Origin: Chloroflexota bacterium | Lineage (GTDB): Bacteria; Chloroflexota; Dehalococcoidia; Dehalococcoidales; UBA5760 | Direction of reading: 5' to 3' | Assembly: GCA_015222205.1 (NCBI GenBank) | Contig: JADFUW010000015.1 | Coordinates: 1 to 36,687 of the forward strand | DNA: 36,687 bases | Shown: positions 14,770 through 21,800 of the stretch, one piece after another | How positions within the stretch are numbered: position 1 is the first letter of the stretch | How the letters are laid out: each line of letters opens with the position of its first letter | Translations under genes and position numbers: made by a program | Notes under the pieces: model-generated | What the model was told of the DNA's origin: nothing | The model's input: the letters and a program-made list of their open reading frames with translations, nothing else | The model's database searches: none

Positions 14770-16413
14770 TTACCGACTACGAACGGCTTCTCGCTCGTAC
14801 TCCCCCTCCCTAGTTATCGGCACCTTACCACCAACCAAACACTCTATCATGCCATCCGATGGATTAATATGTGGTGGCTTCAGGTGAGCCAGGTCAGCTC
14901 CAGCCGCCTGTTGTCGTAACATATAGCTCCGAAACGCATTTTGGGGAAGCAGGGTAACCTCTAGTGGTCTTAAACCGATAAACGATTCCAAGTCAGCATA
15001 GGGGGCATCCAGCCTTGTGAGCTGCTCATGGACAGAGGCACCTACCTCCTCAGGGGTAATATGTCCGTCTTCCTTGAGTTCGAGGTATAGGTGTAGTACC
15101 GGCCTCTCCCTCAACTCCTTGCACGCTGTCCACTCCTCATAAGCCAACCCCGTGTTCTCTATCGCCTGCCAGATAACCTGTTCTGTTAACCGGGTAAAAC
15201 CGGCAATATCAATCATGTCATCCACGCGAGCGTGAAACCTCATCTGGGGGATATCTATACCGAGTTGCTCATTACGCAGCGATGTTATTCTAATCATATC
15301 GCCGAGCTTATATCTAACAAACGGCCCACCGTGAAAGCTGGTAATTACCAGTTCATAATTCTCCTCCGGCCTAACCTCATCTAAAAGCAATGTCTCTGGT
15401 TGATAAAAGGGGTCATCCCTGGATTTCAGGCTCTCTTCCTCAGGAATAAACTCAAAGAAGTTGAGGTGAGGTATGAAGGTCAGTCCCTGGTAATCCCATG
15501 TTTGCGTCGCCATAATTATACCCTCGGTGCCACCGTAGACATCCAAAGGATACCGGCCCCACATCTCCTTGACCCTTTCCCTGAATACAGAGCCATCGGA
15601 GCCGGTGGAGACTAAACCCTTAAGGCTCCAGATATCCCTGGGCAGCATTCCACGACGAGCTAGTCTGCTTTTCACCAATCCCTTTAGTAGTCGAGATAGA
15701 GTCTTGGGCTTACCCAGCAGAGGTTTAATACTGACGCTCCCGTTTCTCTGGCTGAAACGCTCACCTATAGATACCAGCACACTGGACATGGCAAAAAACA
15801 GGTCCAGCCCCTCGGAGAGAGCTAATTCAAAACCGAGCTGTACCCTGTCCTCAAAGGACATGTCTTCGGCCGCCTTTATCGGCGGCAGAAAGTCAAACAC
15901 CTCATAAGGGGCAGCGTGAATCAGAGCACCCGTAGTGTAGGGCGGTGGGGCCAGAGCATAAAGAAACTTGTCCTTTCTCTTATAGGCAATTTCACCCCTC
16001 CGCTTACAGCAGGAGAAGGCCAAGCAGGCAAACAACAGGGACCGTATTTCTTCAAACTGCCGGCTAGTAACTGGCGCCCACTTGAAAGGATACTCGCCAG
16101 AGCGGCCTGAGGTGTGTTGCCAAAAGAGCGGTTTCGCCGGCAGGGCACGCACATTTTTGGTCAGGAGAAATGGTTCATAATCAGTGTAGGTGGTTAGTGG
16201 CACCTGCCTCCGGAACTCCTCCACCGTTCTGGGTTCAACCCTACGCATGATACTCCTACCCAGCTTGCACTTCTTAAGCAGCTCTATCTGCTCTAGTAGT
16301 AACCGTTCCTGAATACTCATACAATCTTCTAAGCTCAGGTCAATAAAGCCACAGCACCTTTGCCATAGCTCTTCATTCTTACCCTGGACGATTAATTCCG
16401 CTTCTCTACTCAT
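14770..16413 (-). CDS. GH3-like adenylate-forming enzyme
   Basis: A 547-residue protein resembling the GH3 (auxin-responsive promoter) family of acyl-acid adenylating enzymes. Landmarks are VPLTTYTDYEPFL (71-83), an ATP loop HTSGRSGEYPFKWAPVT (100-116), YGGTEG (293-298), VRYKLGDMIRI (366-376) and the hinge-like RFHARVDDMIDIAGFTRLTEQVI (392-414), followed by a small C-terminal domain. Bacterial members join or activate carboxylic acids through an acyl-adenylate; the acceptor here is unknown. The gene follows the methyltransferase-like gene by 31 bases and precedes the ketoacyl synthase by 105 bases. In a lipid or polyketide setting it could load a starter acid. A phenylacetate-CoA-ligase-like activity is the alternative. 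Confidence 0.72.
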   Translation of the reverse strand: MSREAELIVQGKNEELWQRCCGFIDLSLEDCMSIQERLLLEQIELLKKCKLGRSIMRRVEPRTVEEFRRQVPLTTYTDYEPFLLTKNVRALPAKPLFWQHTSGRSGEYPFKWAPVTSRQFEEIRSLLFACLAFSCCKRRGEIAYKRKDKFLYALAPPPYTTGALIHAAPYEVFDFLPPIKAAEDMSFEDRVQLGFELALSEGLDLFFAMSSVLVSIGERFSQRNGSVSIKPLLGKPKTLSRLLKGLVKSRLARRGMLPRDIWSLKGLVSTGSDGSVFRERVKEMWGRYPLDVYGGTEGIIMATQTWDYQGLTFIPHLNFFEFIPEEESLKSRDDPFYQPETLLLDEVRPEENYELVITSFHGGPFVRYKLGDMIRITSLRNEQLGIDIPQMRFHARVDDMIDIAGFTRLTEQVIWQAIENTGLAYEEWTACKELRERPVLHLYLELKEDGHITPEEVGASVHEQLTRLDAPYADLESFIGLRPLEVTLLPQNAFRSYMLRQQAAGADLAHLKPPHINPSDGMIECLVGGKVPITREGEYEREAVRSR

Positions 16414-16444
16414 TATTATCTTCTAACCTCCTTGAGTCAGATTA

Positions 16445-17020
16445 TTAGGACCTAGCCTGCCGTAAAGAGTGCAGGAAGGCGATGACACTTCTTCTGTTGG
16501 GCAGTAACATTGGTGTTTCCCGTCGGTAGCTATCATAGCCGTCAAACATCCGACCAAAGACAAGCTTATCCTGAATAACTACCAACACGATATCCAGCAA
16601 AATAAATATTGGTGCGGCTATAAGTAGCAGGCTTGACCTTGAAACCAGGATTAGAGATAGCATAACAAGGCCAAACCAGAGAACGCCGGGATGACGGACA
16701 AGGGCATATACCCCGGTTGTTATCAGCCTATCACCAACACCGGGGGTAACATATGTCTTACGGAAGGGAAGACTGATAAATAGGGAATGCCCTAATAGAG
16801 GAAGGGACACAGCGAGCAGCCCCCAGCCTAACCAGGTTAGCCACATGGGCAATAGCAACCTATCGGGAGCCAAGCATATCATTACCAGTGAGTAAATCAG
16901 TAAGCCACTACCTGAAGCCCAAGTGACTGGCTTTGCCTTAGCAATCCCCTTTAGAGAGATGATATCGAAGAGGTGTATTACCGTGAAACCTAGGGCACCT
17001 ATAGCTATATAAATCATCAT
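16445..17020 (-). CDS. Integral-membrane methyltransferase-like protein (ICMT/PEMT type)
   Basis: A 191-residue protein with about five hydrophobic segments. The C-terminal half matches the isoprenylcysteine/phospholipid methyltransferase pattern: GVYALVRHPGVLWFG (104-118, with Arg109-His110-Pro111), then a membrane hairpin and FDGYDSYRRETPMLLP near 163-178. In characterised relatives this part binds S-adenosylmethionine and methylates lipid-soluble substrates at the membrane. The usual E-x-x-L before the Y-x-x-Y segment reads QDKLVFGRMF here, so the catalytic Glu may be absent or displaced. It is the first gene of the operon; ATG 17020 or 17017 follows GGGAAGG. A palindromic operator candidate sits about 50 bases upstream. 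Confidence 0.7.
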   Translation of the reverse strand: MMIYIAIGALGFTVIHLFDIISLKGIAKAKPVTWASGSGLLIYSLVMICLAPDRLLLPMWLTWLGWGLLAVSLPLLGHSLFISLPFRKTYVTPGVGDRLITTGVYALVRHPGVLWFGLVMLSLILVSRSSLLLIAAPIFILLDIVLVVIQDKLVFGRMFDGYDSYRRETPMLLPNRRSVIAFLHSLRQARS

Positions 17021-17070
17021 ACCTTCCCTGATTAACTATTGCGGATTATGTGGTAAATGGGAAGGTATTG

Positions 17071-17090
17071 AGTTCTAGAACAATGTTCTA
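17071..17090 (-). promoter_or_regulatory. Operator candidate upstream of the methyltransferase/GH3/KAS operon
   Basis: TAGAACA-A-TGTTCTA (17076-17090) is a perfect 15-base palindrome that overlaps GTTCTAGAAC (17072-17081). The start of the site, AGTTCTAGAA (17071-17080), is repeated exactly at 17641-17650. On the minus strand a TATAGA that could serve as -10 lies at its upstream edge. It resembles the GAAC-N4-GTTC SOS box but has a three-base gap. Confidence 0.5.
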
Positions 17091-17126
17091 TACCCTAAAC
17101 TTAATTAAAATAATCAGAGTTAAGCC

Positions 17127-17164
17127 AAAATAAATTAACCCCTCTCCTTTAATGGAGGGGGGTT
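17127..17164 (-). terminator. Terminator of the 122-residue regulator gene
   Basis: An 11-bp stem (17137-17147 with 17154-17164, one G-U pair, six-base loop) is followed on the minus strand by AATTTATTTT. It lies about 58 bases past the stop codon of the gene at 17222-17590. The stem belongs to the CTCC/GGAG family of hairpins also seen near 13300 and 20450. Confidence 0.65.
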
Positions 17165-17221
17165 TAGTAATCTCCGACAAATTAAAACCCTAGGGTGTTG
17201 GGGGAAAGGCTGGTCAGTGAA

Positions 17222-17590
17222 CTACTTCCATTTAATCGTCGCCTTCCCCTTTTCGCTGTCAGAGTCTAACTCTTTTTCCAGCCCTTGCAGTCTGCCGACT
17301 AACTCTTCAAACTCGGTTTTCGGTGATTGTTTACCCAGCTCAAGTCCATAACTAACAAAAAAGTCAAGAAAGCTTCTGAGGAGCTTCTTTATATCTTGCT
17401 CAAGGGAATGAAACTCCTCCTTGGTTACATACTGCTGCTCTTTGGTTACACCTTTTGACTCTTTGGTTTCCTCTTTTAGCTGACTATCAATTAGAAAATC
17501 GATAAGTTCTGCTTGACTCATGTCACCACGATTTTCATCAATTCTATCAACGAGTTCTGCCGGTACTATCAACATCCTCTTTTTCGCCAT
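17222..17590 (-). CDS. Small ribbon-helix-helix-like protein, possible regulator
   Basis: A 122-residue hydrophilic protein. The N-terminal 40 residues (KKRMLIVPAELVDRIDENRG, then SQAELIDFLIDSQLKEE) have the strand-helix-helix spacing and hydrophobic pattern of ribbon-helix-helix DNA-binding proteins. The rest (about 50-122) is charged and predicted helical, with heptad-like LLRSFLDF and LVGRLQGLEKEL, suited to a coiled coil. It has its own promoter, with the palindrome GTTCTAGAA next to the -10 box, a strong GGAGGAG ribosome site and a terminator. The same palindrome stands before the downstream lipid-type operon, so it may regulate both; that is inference. No exact family is recognised. Confidence 0.6.
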   Translation of the reverse strand: MAKKRMLIVPAELVDRIDENRGDMSQAELIDFLIDSQLKEETKESKGVTKEQQYVTKEEFHSLEQDIKKLLRSFLDFFVSYGLELGKQSPKTEFEELVGRLQGLEKELDSDSEKGKATIKWK

Positions 17591-17635
17591 AAATTACTCC
17601 TCCGTTTGGTGACGCCTATCAGTAGTGGCATCTTT

Positions 17636-17664
17636 ATAGTAGTTCTAGAAAGCCAAAAGGTCAA
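17636..17664 (-). promoter_or_regulatory. Promoter with embedded palindrome for the 122-residue gene
   Basis: On the minus strand TTGACC (17659-17664) and TACTAT (17636-17641) are 17 bases apart. AGTTCTAGAA (17641-17650), containing the palindrome TTCTAGAA, abuts the -10 box within the spacer, a normal place for a repressor site. The same ten bases occur at 17071-17080. Confidence 0.55.
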
Positions 17665-17918
17665 TCTTCCTCTCTTAGCTCGAGCATCGCCAGCACAACA
17701 TCTATATTCTTGAGTAGCCTGAGACCTTTCCTGGTTACTCTATAGGTTACGATAGGATTGCCTATAGTAACCTTATCTATCAGTTTTAATTCAAGCAGGA
17801 AGCCAAGATACTTTTGCAACTGGAAGAAACTCATATTAGCGCTGTACATTATCTCAGTCTTACCAGCCTCACCCAGTCTCAATATATCAGCTATTACCTG
17901 AATGCTCGACCTCCGCAC
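17661..17918 (-). CDS. Small winged-helix protein, archaeal-type
   Basis: An 85-residue stand-alone winged helix. RRSSIQVIADILRLGEAGKTEIMYSANMSFFQLQKYLGFLLELKLI gives the three helices, and VTYRVTRKGLRLLKNID gives the beta-wing and last helix. This is the pattern of small archaeal-style regulators (ArsR/HTH_45-like) that are frequent in Dehalococcoidia. The start is GTG 17918 with GGGGG a few bases upstream; no ATG is available. It has its own consensus promoter with a palindrome in the spacer (17955-17983), so it probably controls itself. Its targets are unknown. Confidence 0.72.
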   Translation of the reverse strand: MRRSSIQVIADILRLGEAGKTEIMYSANMSFFQLQKYLGFLLELKLIDKVTIGNPIVTYRVTRKGLRLLKNIDVVLAMLELREED

Positions 17919-17954
17919 CTCTGTTACCCCCTACTTTAGAACTAATACTATTAT

Positions 17955-17983
17955 ACTATAATTCGCCAAATGGCAAATGTCAA
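17955..17983 (-). promoter_or_regulatory. Promoter plus palindrome for the winged-helix gene
   Basis: TTGACA (17978-17983) and TATAGT (17955-17960) are separated by 17 bases on the minus strand. The spacer is itself an imperfect palindrome, TTCGCCA-AA-TGGCAAA (17962-17977, six of seven pairs). A protein bound there would cover the RNA polymerase site. The start point would be about 30 bases before the GTG. Confidence 0.65.
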
Positions 17984-18038
17984 TACCCTGAAGCAAGGGC
18001 ACAATGAGACTGTCAGGATTTAGCTCGTAAGATAGCGG

Positions 18039-18863
18039 CTAGAATAGCCCCAGATACCAGCCAAGGATATTAGTTCCCCACAGCAGGGTAACTATAGTAG
18101 CTAGAGAGAGGGCGGGACCAAAGGGAATGGCATCTTCTCGCTTCTTTATCTTGAGTAGAAGCAGAATCCCGGCCACCAAACCACCTAGAATTGCTGCCAA
18201 GACTAGGGCAAAAAACACCAGGGGAAAGCCGATAACTAGCCCTATCAAGGCTGCCATCTTGACATCCCCCCACCCCACACCCCCTTTGGAAATAAGAACT
18301 ATTAGCAGGGATATTCCCAGCCCGACACCACCACCAATAGCGGAGTACTTAACCCCCGGCACCACCCCTAGTTGAGGCAAAAAGACGCTGATGAGCAGAG
18401 CCGCTACCATAGTTGGGTAGACCAACCTATTGAGGATAAGCCCACGCTCCTTATCAATGACCATAAGCACGATGAATAAACAGCAGTAGAAGGCAATAAC
18501 CCCTAGCTCAACACTCAAGCCATAGTGCCCGTAGAGGTAAGCAAATAGAGCCCCAGTGCCAATTTCTACCCACGGTAGGCGCCTGGGGATAGAAGCCCGG
18601 CAATAGCGACAACGGCCACGCAGCCACAAGTAGCTAAAAACAGGAACCAGGTCCTTTACCATCAGGCGATGATGGCAAAAAGCACAATGGGAGGCTGGAA
18701 AAAGGAGCGACTCCTTATCGGGCAAGCGGTCAATACAGACATTGAGGAAACTACCCACCGCCATCCCCAGTATGACAAAAACGGCTATCAAGACACCTTC
18801 CATCTCGGTTTCTATTTTGGATGTTTTTTCTAGTCTAGTCAATAGGAGACTATCATTTAACAC
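18039..18863 (-). CDS. Type IV prepilin peptidase (leader peptidase, A24 family)
   Basis: A 274-residue membrane aspartic protease that removes the leader of type IV prepilins and methylates the new N-terminus. It has GSFLNVCIDRLP (37-48), the two cytoplasmic Cys pairs Cys60-x2-Cys63 and Cys85-x2-Cys88, and both catalytic aspartates: Asp137 in VIDKERGL and Asp200 in GWGDVKMAALIG. Eight hydrophobic segments are visible. The bifunctional PilD form is indicated by the N-terminal methylase domain with its cysteines. Met21 (ATG 18803) starts just before the first membrane span and may be the true start; neither site has a clear ribosome site. It is divergent from the zinc-ribbon gene and 1.7 kb from a pilin gene, its likely substrate. 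Confidence 0.88.
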   Translation of the reverse strand: MLNDSLLLTRLEKTSKIETEMEGVLIAVFVILGMAVGSFLNVCIDRLPDKESLLFPASHCAFCHHRLMVKDLVPVFSYLWLRGRCRYCRASIPRRLPWVEIGTGALFAYLYGHYGLSVELGVIAFYCCLFIVLMVIDKERGLILNRLVYPTMVAALLISVFLPQLGVVPGVKYSAIGGGVGLGISLLIVLISKGGVGWGDVKMAALIGLVIGFPLVFFALVLAAILGGLVAGILLLLKIKKREDAIPFGPALSLATIVTLLWGTNILGWYLGLF

Positions 18864-18907
18864 CGAGGGAGCCTAGACAGCATGAGCAGCACATTGATTT
18901 TTGGCAT

Positions 18908-18936
18908 TTGACAAAGTATACTCTGCTCAGTTTAAC
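18908..18936 (+). promoter_or_regulatory. Promoter of the zinc-ribbon/nuclease-fold gene
   Basis: TTGACA (18908-18913) is followed after 17 bases by TTTAAC (18931-18936). The start codon at 18957 has AGGGGTG just upstream. On the opposite strand TATACT lies within the same stretch, so a divergent promoter for the prepilin peptidase may overlap. Confidence 0.45.
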
Positions 18937-18956
18937 TATTAAATTAGGGGTGTAAT

Positions 18957-20324
18957 ATGGCTAAAGATAATGAGACGGTACACCCAGTAGAAACCTCGCT
19001 GGCAATAGGGGAAGACGAGAAAGCCACGAAACTGGTGATGGAAATACTGGCGGGGAGGATTATTGATATCAGACCCGAGCTTGATTTCACCAGCGAACTG
19101 GGTTTCACCTATCCTATTGCCAAACAAACACTAGGGGTTAAGGACAAGGAGTTACTATCAATCCTGGAATCCCTGGTTGATAAGGGCATACTCAAGAGGG
19201 ATTTCTTTGACCGGCTTCTCCGTTGCCCTCAGTGCGGGTCAATAAACCTGAGACCAACCACCCACTGCCCTAAGTGTGGCTCAGGGAATATTGCCCGGGG
19301 CAGGATTCTGGAGCACTTTGTCTGTGGATATGTTGGGCTTGAAGACGAGTTTGTAACCGAGGGGAGATACATATGTCCCAGGTGCCAAACGGAGCTAAAG
19401 ACTATTGACAGCGACTATAAGAGCCGGGGGTTACTGCATAAGTGCCACGATTGCGGTGACATATTCACCCTACCGTTAATAAAATGGCGCTGCCTGCAAT
19501 GCTCCTCGCTTACTGCTGAAGATAAGGTCACCGAGGTAAATATCTACTCTTATAGATTGAATGAGACAAAGAGGGGCTGGCTAGACTTTGAGCTTAACCC
19601 CAAACTCAAACTCATAGGGTTTTTGCATGGGCGTGGCTATGAAGTAACCGAAAATGCCACCAAAATGGGTAGGTCCGGTGCTGAGCACAGTTTAGATATA
19701 CTAGCCGCCCGGGATGATGGCATCGTTACGCATCACATTGCTATCGGCATTGAGGTTGGTGAGGAACCGATAGGGCTAAATAGGCTATTTAGCTTTGACA
19801 ACAAGGTCTATGATATCGGCATCCATGAGAAAGTCCTCGTGGTCGCGCCGGGATTAACCAAGGAAGCGAAGGCATTTGCCAGCCGGCAGAGGATTAAGGT
19901 GCTTGAGGCCAGTGATTTGGAAACAGTGCTAGCCAGTGCTACCTCTCAACCAAGCGTGGAGATAAAGAAGGAGCCATTTGAATTCAAGTCCAAATCACAG
20001 CTCATAGAATACCTGAAGCAGCGTGGCTACGAGATAAAGGAAAATACTGCGGTTAAGGGCAGGTCTGGTGCCGAGCATAATATAGACATACTAGCTACCA
20101 GGGACGATGGCATCATTACGCATTATATTGCTATCGGCATTGAGGTAAGCGAGGAACCGATAGAACTAAACAAGCTGTTTGACTTTGATGATAAGGCTTA
20201 TGATATCGGCATTCAGGATAAGGTCTTCATCACTGTCCCGGGACTTAGCCGGGAAGCCAGGCAATTTGCCGAGAGGCAGCGAACAAAGGTCTTTGAGGTT
20301 AAGGAATTAGAACCAGCTGACTAA
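18957..20324 (+). CDS. Zinc-ribbon protein with two tandem restriction-endonuclease-like domains
   Basis: A 455-residue protein. Residues 1-85 look like a winged-helix segment. A cysteine-rich part follows with pairs at Cys90/93, Cys104/107, Cys140/143, Cys163/166 and Cys179/182, plus a lone Cys123; it resembles the TackOD1-type zinc-ribbon output module, though I hold that name loosely. Residues 211-320 and 341-450 are two copies of one domain (63 of 100 aligned positions identical), each with RGYE, GRSGAEH, DILA and IAIGIEV. The pattern is that of Mrr-like restriction endonuclease folds. The Asp is kept, but the Lys expected after E-x is Gly or Ser, so cleavage may be lost. It lies between the prepilin peptidase and pilin genes. 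A role in DNA binding or signalling is inference. Confidence 0.6.
   Translation: MAKDNETVHPVETSLAIGEDEKATKLVMEILAGRIIDIRPELDFTSELGFTYPIAKQTLGVKDKELLSILESLVDKGILKRDFFDRLLRCPQCGSINLRPTTHCPKCGSGNIARGRILEHFVCGYVGLEDEFVTEGRYICPRCQTELKTIDSDYKSRGLLHKCHDCGDIFTLPLIKWRCLQCSSLTAEDKVTEVNIYSYRLNETKRGWLDFELNPKLKLIGFLHGRGYEVTENATKMGRSGAEHSLDILAARDDGIVTHHIAIGIEVGEEPIGLNRLFSFDNKVYDIGIHEKVLVVAPGLTKEAKAFASRQRIKVLEASDLETVLASATSQPSVEIKKEPFEFKSKSQLIEYLKQRGYEIKENTAVKGRSGAEHNIDILATRDDGIITHYIAIGIEVSEEPIELNKLFDFDDKAYDIGIQDKVFITVPGLSREARQFAERQRTKVFEVKELEPAD
19587..20306 (+). repeat. Internal tandem duplication within the zinc-ribbon gene
   Basis: Bases 19587-19916 and 19977-20306 encode the two copies of the nuclease-like domain, offset by exactly 390 bases (130 codons). 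Long stretches also agree at the DNA level, for instance GCTATCGGCATTGAGGT in both, which suggests a fairly recent duplication or conversion. Confidence 0.85.
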
Positions 20325-20357
20325 GACCTTTACACCTTAGTTACCAAATATAAGTTT

Positions 20358-20386
20358 AAGAGGGGCATCAGCCCCTCTTTCTTTTT
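20358..20386 (+). terminator. Rho-independent terminator of the zinc-ribbon gene
   Basis: A perfect 9-bp stem, AAGAGGGGC-ATCA-GCCCCTCTT (20358-20379), runs into TTTCTTTTT. It lies 34 bases after the stop codon. Confidence 0.92.
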
Positions 20387-20426
20387 CCTCCCCCAATAGT
20401 AGATAAGACCCGAACAAGGGTTTTTA

Positions 20427-20479
20427 AGAGGGGCGAAGCCCATCTCCTTCTAAGGAGAGGGGGATTAAAGGGGGTGAGG
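20427..20479. repeat. Dispersed G-rich repeat, degenerate copy
   Basis: GAGGGGCGAAGCCC followed by TCTCCTTCTAAGGAGA and GGGGGATTAAAGGGGG. The same building blocks (GGCGAAGCCC hairpin, CTCC/GGAG palindrome, ATTAA spacer) occur near 13291-13338 and partly at 17137-17164. It was probably spread as a small non-coding element; function is unknown. Confidence 0.4.
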
Positions 20480-20509
20480 TCACCCTATAGTAGCATTACT
20501 AATGAGTGA

Positions 20510-20564
20510 TTGACTGTGACTATAGCTGTGCTAAACTAGATTTAAGTGACAATAGTTACTTAAA
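20510..20564 (+). promoter_or_regulatory. Promoter and start-site hairpin of the pilin gene
   Basis: TTGACT (20510-20515), a 16-base spacer and TAAACT (20532-20537) form a fair promoter. Directly after it TTTAAGTGAC-AATA-GTTACTTAAA (20541-20564) is a 10-bp inverted repeat with one G-U pair, placed at the transcription start, so it may be an operator or a 5' stabilising hairpin. Confidence 0.45.
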
Positions 20565-20602
20565 CTTCATCAAAAATATAGGGAAAGGAGGTAAACTGAA
20601 AA

Positions 20603-21052
20603 ATGATGAAAGGGTTTATAGAGAGGCTTCGCTATGGTGAGAGGAGATTCAGGAGAACATTCCGCCACGGAGAGAAGGGCTTCACCCTGATGGAGCTGCT
20701 CATCGTGATTGCCGTCCTCGGTGTCCTGGCCGCAGTGCTGGTGCCCCGCATGGGCGCTTTCCTGTCCTCAGGGCAGGTAGCGGCAGCCAATACCGAGGTA
20801 GCCAATGTAGAAACGGCAGCCCTGGCTTTCTATGCCGATGCTAGTGCCTGGCCTGCCGACACGAACACTGCCGGGACTACCTCATTACGCCATGGCCCCG
20901 GTGGCGAGCAATATCTCAGCAAAGATGCTGTGCATAATTACACATTTGACACGGATGGCAAGGTTGTTGTCGTCGATAACACAGTATGGCCTAACGATGC
21001 AAAGGTCTTTTGGGATGTTGCTACTCATACCTGGAAGAAACAGACAGTATAG
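20603..21052 (+). CDS. Type IV pilin-like protein (prepilin, GspG-like)
   Basis: A 149-residue prepilin. A basic 26-residue leader ends in EKG, and cleavage before Phe27 gives a mature start FTLMELLIVIAVLGVLAAVLVP with the assembly Glu at position +5 (Glu31). A helical segment (SSGQVAAANTEVANVETAALAFYADASAWP) and a short beta-rich C-terminus follow, much like a GspG-type major pseudopilin. It would be processed by the prepilin peptidase encoded 1.7 kb away and assembled into a pilus or secretion pseudopilus; no assembly ATPase or platform gene is in the window. A strong ribosome site (AAAGGAGG) stands about 10 bases before ATG 20603. It is a single-gene unit with its own terminator. Confidence 0.9.
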   Translation: MMKGFIERLRYGERRFRRTFRHGEKGFTLMELLIVIAVLGVLAAVLVPRMGAFLSSGQVAAANTEVANVETAALAFYADASAWPADTNTAGTTSLRHGPGGEQYLSKDAVHNYTFDTDGKVVVVDNTVWPNDAKVFWDVATHTWKKQTV

Positions 21053-21095
21053 TACCATAGTCTGAAGCCTTAACTGAACCAGGAAGGTTTAGAAG

Positions 21096-21145
21096 AGCTT
21101 ATCGGGAGGGTTAATTTAACTCAGACCCTGCCGGTAGGCTTTTCT
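21096..21145 (+). terminator. Terminator of the pilin gene
   Basis: A 16-base stem (21096-21111 with 21125-21140; two G-U pairs, one mismatch) with a 13-base loop is followed by TTTTC. It lies 44 bases after the stop codon. Confidence 0.75.
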
Positions 21146-21345
21146 ACTTCCTGTTACTTATTACCGAGGCAAAAGAGGACAAGCTATCAATGAGAGGATG
21201 ATTAATAAATCGCCCCTTTACATTATGTCAAGCAATCGGGCAAAATATTAAGCTTTAACCCCTAGAATAAAGCGCCCTAATATGATTTAATAGTAGAAAC
21301 CATCCCTAAGCTCGCCATGCATAATAAGAATAAGGAGGATGACAA

Positions 21346-21660
21346 ATGGAAAAAACATGGAAAGGAACAACGGCAGGTATCTTAACCATAATTGGTGGTA
21401 TTGTTGGTATCATTTTTGGTAGTTTTGCGATTTTTGGAACTACACTCGCTGCTGCCCTTACCGGGTTTGCCTGGATTGGAGCAATCGGTGGTGGGTTGCT
21501 CGCTCTCGGCATAGTAGCCTTAATCGGCGGTATTTTCACCATGAAAAGAAAAACCTGGGGGCTGGCGCTTGTCGGGGCTATCTGTGCCCTGTTTCCCATT
21601 GTACCCCTGGGGGTAATGGCCATTATATTTGTCACCATGGGCAAGAGTGAGTTTGCCTAG
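21346..21660 (+). CDS. Small membrane protein, DUF4064-like
   Basis: A 104-residue hydrophobic protein with three or four membrane segments: residues 10-32 rich in Gly and Ile, about 38-65, and about 72-95. Short charged pieces (MEKTWKG, MKRKTWG and GKSEFA) lie at the ends and in the middle loop. The layout resembles the DUF4064/DUF308-like small membrane proteins common in Gram-positive and Chloroflexota genomes; no biochemical role is known to me. A strong ribosome site (AAGGAGG) is 7-8 bases before ATG 21346. It is flanked by the pilin terminator and by proS, and appears to be a single-gene unit. Confidence 0.75.
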   Translation: MEKTWKGTTAGILTIIGGIVGIIFGSFAIFGTTLAAALTGFAWIGAIGGGLLALGIVALIGGIFTMKRKTWGLALVGAICALFPIVPLGVMAIIFVTMGKSEFA

Positions 21661-21800
21661 CCTTAGCAGCATTAAACATACTTGCCTCAGGTAAACTAAG
21701 AACTTGAGCTATCCCGCCTAGCAAGGTCAAGGATAGCAGGGGGCTGGTGTGTCTAAAAGTGGTGAGCCTGTAAGCATAACTAGATGGGATAAGTAGCATA

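Noticed and set aside
17076-17090. Possible LexA/SOS box
   Set aside because: The palindrome has GAAC and GTTC separated by three bases, not four, and the genes are not repair genes. An operator for the neighbouring small regulator explains it better.
21661-21800. T-box or other riboswitch before proS
   Set aside because: The 140-base region has no antiterminator bulge motif and no strong terminator hairpin.
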